Below are positions 16,393 to 20,892 of a stretch of DNA of 20,892 nt, piece after piece. Numbering within the stretch: the first letter of the stretch is position 1; every line of letters begins with the position of its first letter. The position numbers were made by a program, and so were the translations under genes. The stretch lies in assembly GCA_002104905.1 (NCBI GenBank), contig MCFE01000996.1, positions 1 to 20,892 on the forward strand, read 5' to 3'. This DNA comes from Basidiobolus meristosporus CBS 931.73 (Eukaryota > Basidiobolomycota > Basidiobolomycetes > Basidiobolales > Basidiobolaceae). The notes below the pieces were generated by a model. The model was not told where the DNA came from. It made no database searches and saw nothing but the letters and a program-made list of their open reading frames with translations.

Positions 16393-18084
16393 TTATAAAC
16401 GTCTTAACAGGAAGCGGCGTCGCAAACCCTTACTGTTGTGTGCCGAAGGCTCCGGTATACCGGAAGCCTTGGGTGAGGGATGGGCTCCACCTGCAGTAGA
16501 ACTTGGAGAGGCAGTTGGTGTTTTTGGTCCACTTGATAAGGGATCAGCCTGGCTTTTATCATCATTGTTGCGGCTTCCGTTTCCATTTTTTGCAAGCATC
16601 TTATCTCTACCCCCATCATCCCAACTGTCTTCGTCGTCGTCCTCATCATCATCATCATCTTCGTCGTCGTCGTCGTCCTCGTCCTCATCATCATCATCGT
16701 TGTCGTCCCCATCTTCATCATCGTTGTCGTCCCCATCTTCATCATCTTCATCGTTGTCGTCCTCATCTTCATCTTCTTCATCGTCCTTCTCCTCACGCTT
16801 GTTGATTACTTTATCACCTCGGGGATCGGACGTATTGTCTTTGACCAACTCCTTGTGTGTATCATCATCCTCACCATCATCTTCGTCCTCTTCCTCGCCC
16901 TCGTCTTCATTTTCATCCTCCTCACGCTTGTTAATTACTTTATCACCTCGGCGATCGGAAGTATTGCCTTTAGCCAACTCTATGTGAGTGTTGTCATCGT
17001 TGTCCTCACCATCTTCTTCTTCTTCTTCTTCACTATCTTCATCATCCTCTTCCTCTTCACGCTCATTGATTACTTTGCCACCTTGGGGATCGGAAGTATT
17101 GCCTTTGGCCAACTCCTTGTGTGTATCATCCTCTTCGTCCTCACTACCATCATTATCATCATCCTCTTCACGCTTGTTGATTCCTTTATCACCACGGTGA
17201 TCGGAAGTATTGCCTTTGGCCAACTCTTTGTGTGTATCATCATCTTCGCCCTCATCATCCTTACCATCACCACCATCGTCATCATCATTTTCCTCGTCTT
17301 TAGCATCATCATCACCCTCCTCACGCTTGCTGATTACTTTCTCGTCGCCGTGATTAGAAGGGTTACTTTGCGCCATTTCTTTGTGTGTATCATCATCTTC
17401 ACTATCTTCATCTTCATCATCCTCGCCTTCATCATCACTCTCCTCGCGTTTGCGGGTTGCTTTATCTTCACCGTGATCAGAATGGTTGTCTTTTGCCAAC
17501 TCTTTGTGTGTACCATCATCCCCGTCGTCTTCCTCGCCATCGTCTTCTTCCTCATCGGCAACATCTTCATCCTCCCCCACCTCACGCTTGTTGATTACTT
17601 TATCATCAGAAGGGTCGCTTTTAGCTAGTTCCTTATGTGTATCACCATCCTCGTTGTCTTCCTCATCTTCATCTTCATCACCATCGTCATCCTCGCGTTT
17701 TTGGATTACTTTATCACTGCTGTGAGGGTTGCTTTTAGCCATTTCTTTGTGCGTATCATTATCTTCGTCGTCTTCCTCATCTTCACCTGCATCGTCACTT
17801 CCGCTGTCTTCCTGCTGGTTGGGAGGACTGCCTTTTGCCAGTTCATGATGATTATTTCCATCTTCATCTTCGTTCCCCCTGAGTACACAAGTAGGTGTCT
17901 TGCTGTCCTTCATGCTACAGATGGTCCCTTCGCCACAAGTGATATGGATCCAATCATTGTTGGAGCATTGATCAATCTGGCTGGGATTGTCAACGGAACA
18001 TCTGAACTCACCATTGGTGCATTCAGCCAGTGCTGCCGAGGTGTACAAAAGGATCGATAAGGCTAATCCACAGAAAGACTTCAT
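16393..18084 (-). CDS. Secreted chitin-binding-like, acidic tandem-repeat protein; candidate Kex2-processed repeat precursor
   Basis: A 563-residue intronless frame. Residues 1-20 (MKSFCGLALSILLYTSAALA) are a signal peptide. Residues 22-66 hold six cysteines in the pattern C-x2-GEFRC, DQCSNNDWIHITCGEGTIC and PTC, much like CBM19 chitin-binding modules. Residues 79-430 hold nine imperfect units: an acidic stretch, then THKELAKGNTSD, then GDKVINKR and E(E/D). Seven units end in intact Lys-Arg (130, 167, 213, 254, 305, 387, 430), spaced 37-82 apart. One has Glu-Arg instead (341-342) and the first lacks the site. Many units have an NTS glycosylation sequon. Residues 434-486 are almost only Asp/Glu. 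A Ser/Pro-rich tail ends in RRRFLLRRL, with no GPI signal. Kex2 cuts after Lys-Arg in the Golgi, so the layout predicts release of several acidic peptides of about 35-50 residues. Cell-wall attachment or cation binding is an alternative. Function is unknown. Confidence 0.85.
   Translation of the reverse strand: MKSFCGLALSILLYTSAALAECTNGEFRCSVDNPSQIDQCSNNDWIHITCGEGTICSMKDSKTPTCVLRGNEDEDGNNHHELAKGSPPNQQEDSGSDDAGEDEEDDEDNDTHKEMAKSNPHSSDKVIQKREDDDGDEDEDEEDNEDGDTHKELAKSDPSDDKVINKREVGEDEDVADEEEDDGEEDDGDDGTHKELAKDNHSDHGEDKATRKREESDDEGEDDEDEDSEDDDTHKEMAQSNPSNHGDEKVISKREEGDDDAKDEENDDDDGGDGKDDEGEDDDTHKELAKGNTSDHRGDKGINKREEDDDNDGSEDEEDDTHKELAKGNTSDPQGGKVINEREEEEDDEDSEEEEEEDGEDNDDNTHIELAKGNTSDRRGDKVINKREEDENEDEGEEEDEDDGEDDDTHKELVKDNTSDPRGDKVINKREEKDDEEDEDEDDNDEDDEDGDDNDDEDGDDNDDDDEDEDDDDDEDDDDDEDDDEDSWDDGGRDKMLAKNGNGSRNNDDKSQADPLSSGPKTPTASPSSTAGGAHPSPKASGIPEPSAHNSKGLRRRFLLRRL
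16627..16785. repeat. GAC/GAT trinucleotide tract inside the acidic gene
   Basis: Encodes about 53 almost uninterrupted Asp/Glu residues. On the plus strand it is TCATCATCATC and TCGTCGTCGTC runs, with a 24-bp higher-order unit (ATCGTTGTCGTCCCCATCTT and neighbours) repeated side by side near 16,697-16,744. Such tracts change length easily. On the plus strand they create long serine and isoleucine/leucine-rich ORFs that are not genes. Confidence 0.8.
16795..17850 (-). repeat. Coding tandem repeats of the acidic secreted protein
   Basis: Nine imperfect units of about 110-155 bp. The core coding THKELAK and VINKR is conserved and the acidic linker between them varies in length. Two or three units near the 3' end of the array are most alike (residues about 284-430), which suggests recent unit duplication there. 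Confidence 0.8.
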
Positions 18085-18132
18085 ATTGGTTTGTGTTCTG
18101 AACTGGTTTTTGAAGGGTCAGCAGAAGCCAGA

Positions 18133-18139
18133 ATTTATA
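18133..18139 (-). promoter_or_regulatory. TATA box of the acidic repeat gene
   Basis: TATAAAT on the minus strand, about 50 bp upstream of the ATG at 18084. The short distance implies a short 5' leader. Confidence 0.5.
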
Positions 18140-18421
18140 GTGAGAACGATGCGTTATGAGTTCATAAAGCTGTCATAGCAAAGAACCAACCATTTCGGCA
18201 TTTATTCTCAGTAAGCCAATGGTACCATAGTGCCCGCGATTTCTTGGCTGGAAAAAGGATTTGCGCTTGGTTCTTATTGGGAGCTCTTAATGCAGGAATT
18301 GATATCGACCAAGTGCATAGGCTCCCATCTAGTAACCCAAGGATTGATTCACCTAGGAAGGCTTCATTGGCCTGTCGTTCCATTACTTATTAATGAACAG
18401 GAGTGTTTATTTGTTTGAAAC

Positions 18422-18471
18422 ATGGTACGGTTAATGGGATTGGGCTATGGTACGGTTAATAGGATTGGGTT
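18422..18471 (+). repeat. 25-bp direct duplication
   Basis: ATGGTACGGTTAATGGGATT plus GGGCT at 18422-18446 is repeated with two changes at 18447-18471. It lies about 340 bp upstream of the acidic gene start. It could be a duplicated protein-binding site or simply slippage. Confidence 0.75.
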
Positions 18472-18626
18472 TGCTTGCGCGTTAGCCTAAATGACCCTCT
18501 CTATCTACTGTAAGCCTCGGGGGTGCATAGGTGGACATTTATTCCATCATTTAATTCACGACCATTCATCCATATATCCTACTATCCCTGGCCATCCATT
18601 GTCCTACTGCAAACCATACTCGTTCC

Positions 18627-18790
18627 CATTCATCCATATTATCCCTATCACTGTTCATTCATCCATGTTATCCCTATCACTGTTCATTCATCCATGTTAT
18701 CCCTATCACTGTTCATTCATCCATGTTATCCCTATCACTGTTCATTCATCCATGTTATCCCTATCACTGTTCATTCATCTATATTATTCC
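18627..18790 (+). repeat. 29-bp minisatellite, five full copies plus one partial
   Basis: Units start at 18627, 18656, 18685, 18714 and 18743, with a partial, diverged unit at 18772. Each is CATTCATCCATGTTATCCCT followed by ATCACTGTT. The first unit has ATATT in place of ATGTT, and the inner copies look identical. A less regular CATCCAT/CCATCCA background precedes and follows it (18,540-18,840). ORFs through it are artefacts of the period, which is not a multiple of 3. Confidence 0.92.
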
Positions 18791-20238
18791 ACTGCCTGCC
18801 AACCATGCTCATGTCCATCCATCGTACTGTCAACCATGCTTTACCCGTGGCGTCATCTAAGCCCTAATCATACTCCCAAGCCTAGATCTAATTTTAGTAA
18901 ACAAAACTGTCTACTTGCATAGATAGCAATTATTTTGGTTACCACTGCATTGATCTCCTTTATGACAGTAGAGTTGCAGTTGCTCCAACATGCGCACAAA
19001 GACTGGAATAGCTAAATAGATGATTATCACGACTAATGGGTCATCTGAGCTATATTAATCCATGCTCAGTACAACCTTACTTTAATTAACAATGAAGTAC
19101 ACAAATTTCATATTGAAACCCGCATATTAATCAGTGAACTAGACTTCCATGGAGTAGGAATGTGTAGAGCTTGGCCTCGCGTTTTCTGTTCAGATGGACC
19201 AGCTGGAAACGGGTTTGATTCAAACACACAGACAGCATATCTGTTTCATTCGACCCCGATGCCCAAATGTGAATATAGTGGCTAAGCCGAGGCTATGTTA
19301 GCAGTGTCGTGTATGTATGGTCGAAAGATTAACAAAGAAAGATGCACATTCACGCCGTCCCTGTACGCATGAAGATACGTCAACAACCACATTGCTCTCA
19401 TATGGCGATCATCGAGTGGTTGTGCTATTGGATGGACATGGTACAGGGCTTGTCCTGACTCAGACGAAAGAGAAACATCCCGTTTTATAAGGGCCATCAT
19501 TTCATTGCATGGTGAATGTCCCTAAACGATTAAGGGTTGGGATCCTGACCATGATCCACAATAGAATCGGGGCTTATCCGCATCCGCTTCTCGAACTTAA
19601 ATACAGTGCACGTGACGAGCATAGGCAATGCAATATAATATATATCTTCCGAGCTCCCCACATGGGCATTTGTTATTTCCGTCTCAATTTGCATACACTT
19701 AGGCTTCCACCACCAATATACTTAAGGCATTTCCCTCGCCGATATTCCTATTTCTCAGCATAGTTTCAGTTGTCTGACTCTTCCCTGTTCTTCCCTTCTT
19801 TCTTTCTCTGCCCGTAGCCTAATACAAGTAGAAAGGAACCGATTTGGTTTACTTATGTCCCTGTTTTGAGAACACTTTCTTTGTAAAGCCTTTGCTCCAC
19901 AACTACATATACTTTTTTGGTATTCTCCGGCACAAAATCGATATTAGCTAGTTCCCACCTCTTTACTTGCTCAATATGTTGGAAGTGTCTTCAAAACTTA
20001 GCTATCCCATTTCTCGAGGTACATTTCTCTCTATCTCTATCCCTATCCCTATCCCACAGCGGCAACTAACTGACGGGTTTTTCCTAGGACTGGAGGAATC
20101 GGTTAAACCAAGAGTCACCTTTGCCACTACTTTTGAACAAGTAATTTGTACCACCACCCTTTTTTAGTCTACAGCTTCTGATGTCTTGTTGGTATTTTGA
20201 CAGAATCACCACGTTGATTCCAGTGTTGTGGTCGTACC
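18791..20238. other. Long intergenic region upstream of the PH-domain gene
   Basis: No supportable gene or RNA. It holds a CACGTG palindrome at 19609-19614 (CACGTGAC context, a bHLH-type site) and pyrimidine-rich tracts at about 19,778-19,810 and 20,024-20,056 (TCTATCCCTATCCCTATCCC), common before fungal transcription starts. The second tract ends in CACAG and could also be the acceptor of a 5' UTR intron. Confidence 0.4.
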
Positions 20239-20892
20239 ATGCAAGCAAGCCTTTCAAACTTCCAGCCTTTGTCTAGTCCCACCAAAGAGATTTCAGGCCA
20301 AATGACCCACGAGGGCTTTCGCGCTGTGGAAGAGTTGAACAATCAAGCACTGGTGAAATGTGGATATTTACTTAAACGTAGTACCAAAAGAAAGGTGAGT
20401 TGCAAGAGTTTGTGTGATCGGTGATACCCTTACTCACTCAAGGGGCGTAGGTTTGGAAGAAACGCTGGTTCGTTTTACGCGGGACCTCTCTCACTTGCTA
20501 CAAGGACGATAAGGTAAGTCCGCAGTAATCTTGTCAGCCTCATCAAGCGACGCATTTACCAACAAACTATCTATTGAACAAGGAATACGAGCTCGAAAGG
20601 ATCATTGATTTATCAGAGGCTATTCAGATTCTTGAAGCCACATGGAAAACCCGCAAAAACGTATTTGGCATCGTAGTAAGCAAAAAGAAGTACTACTTTC
20701 AAGCAGAAGTCACGTATTCAATTGGATGAATGGCTCAACACGATGGACTATGTTTTAAGCGGACTGACTGAGGAAGATGTTACAGGCGAATATTCCCATT
20801 CGCGAAAAAGCTCTGCAGGTTCTAGATCCTCTATAATTAATAGGAGTAATTCGGATCCTCCAAAGGATATTTTCTCAGCTACGGCAAGGCCG
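20239..20892 (+). CDS. PH-domain protein, 5' part with two introns
   Basis: ATG 20239 (A at -3) follows an in-frame TGA about 25 bp upstream. Exons are 20239-20394, 20451-20513 and 20583 to the window end. Introns are 20395-20450 (GTGAGT…GTAG) and 20514-20582 (GTAAGT…CAAG), both in phase 0. The spliced product has about 40 variable residues. A pleckstrin-homology domain follows: CGYLLKRSTKRK joined to VWKKRWFVLRGTSLTCYKDD, YELERIIDLSEAIQIL, KNVFGIVVSKKKYYFQAE and LDEWLNTMDYVLSGL. The Trp in LDEW is the conserved Trp of the last PH helix. Such domains bind phosphoinositides or proteins at membranes. This type (Lys-Arg-rich first strands, EYxLxRxxDL) is widespread in fungi. A Ser-rich tail follows. 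Between FQAE (20708) and SRIQLDEW (20710 on) the frame shifts by one base; as written the first frame stops at a TGA near 20727. Confidence 0.82.
20395..20450 (+). other. Intron 1 of the PH-domain gene (56 bp)
   Basis: GTGAGT donor, TACTCACTCA branch-like region and GTAG acceptor. Removing it joins TKRK to VWKKRW, the canonical first two strands of a PH domain. Confidence 0.85.
20514..20582 (+). other. Intron 2 of the PH-domain gene (69 bp)
   Basis: GTAAGT donor and ACAAG acceptor. Removing it joins CYKDDK to EYELERIIDL in frame. Confidence 0.85.

Noticed and set aside
16376-16987. 203-codon serine-rich ORF on the plus strand, and a 257-codon Ile/Phe-rich ORF at 16855-17628
   Set aside because: Both are antisense readings of the GAC/GAT/GAA repeats of the acidic gene. 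The minus-strand frame has a signal peptide, cysteine module and ordered repeats.
18627-18790. CRISPR-like array
   Set aside because: The 29-bp units are contiguous with no spacers, and the setting is eukaryotic.
18491-18922. 143- and 114-codon ORFs rich in HSSMLSLSLF or HCSFIHVIPI
   Set aside because: Periodic translations of the 29-bp minisatellite in different frames.
19180-19240. tRNA-like stretch (GGGTTTGATTCAAACAC)
   Set aside because: The segment folds with a 3-nt loop, not a 7-nt T-loop, and no acceptor, D or anticodon arms are found around it.

Overview
The window looks like nuclear DNA of a filamentous fungus. The evidence is short GT-AG introns (56 and 69 bp) in a fungal-type pleckstrin-homology gene, a secreted protein with a chitin-binding-like cysteine module and Kex2-type Lys-Arg sites, and LTR/Copia and Tnp2-type transposons. 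I cannot fix the species. An early-diverging or basidiomycete lineage is possible, and this rests on inference only.

The window falls into two compartments. From 1 to about 14,580 it is a transposon graveyard with almost no CpG (about 30 CG dinucleotides counted by eye). It holds, in order: (a) the 5' end of a minus-strand Ty1/copia element (LTR, half-tRNA primer site, gag and the start of protease); (b) a candidate second LTR with a Q-rich fragment; (c) a decayed copy of an unknown coiled-coil ORF; (d) a solo copy of the first copia LTR; (e) a 732-bp foldback element with 346-nt arms, plus a 199-bp MITE with the same ends and TA flanks; (f) a broken DDE_Tnp_4 (PIF/Harbinger or IS5-like) transposase; (g) a two-gene DNA transposon with a divergent coiled-coil ORF (minus) and a long Tnp2-type transposase pseudogene (plus), which keeps one reading frame through about 2.7 kb despite roughly a dozen stop codons; (h) the tail of a second copia family with a 349-bp LTR, a decayed LTR, and a solo 349-bp LTR with a perfect 5-bp target duplication.

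From about 14,590 to the end the sequence is CpG-rich, ordinary genic DNA. A uridine phosphorylase gene (15,319-16,230, +) runs convergent with a 563-residue secreted acidic repeat protein (16,393-18,084, -). A 25-bp duplication and a 29-bp minisatellite follow, and the 5' part of a PH-domain gene with two introns (20,239 to the window end, +) closes the window.

The most interesting item is the secreted repeat protein. It has a signal peptide, a six-cysteine chitin-binding-like module, then nine imperfect THKELAK...VINKR units, seven of which end in an intact Lys-Arg. That is the layout of a Kex2-processed repeat-peptide precursor. Second is the two-gene Tnp2 element with a conserved divergent partner ORF of unknown function. 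Third is the foldback family.
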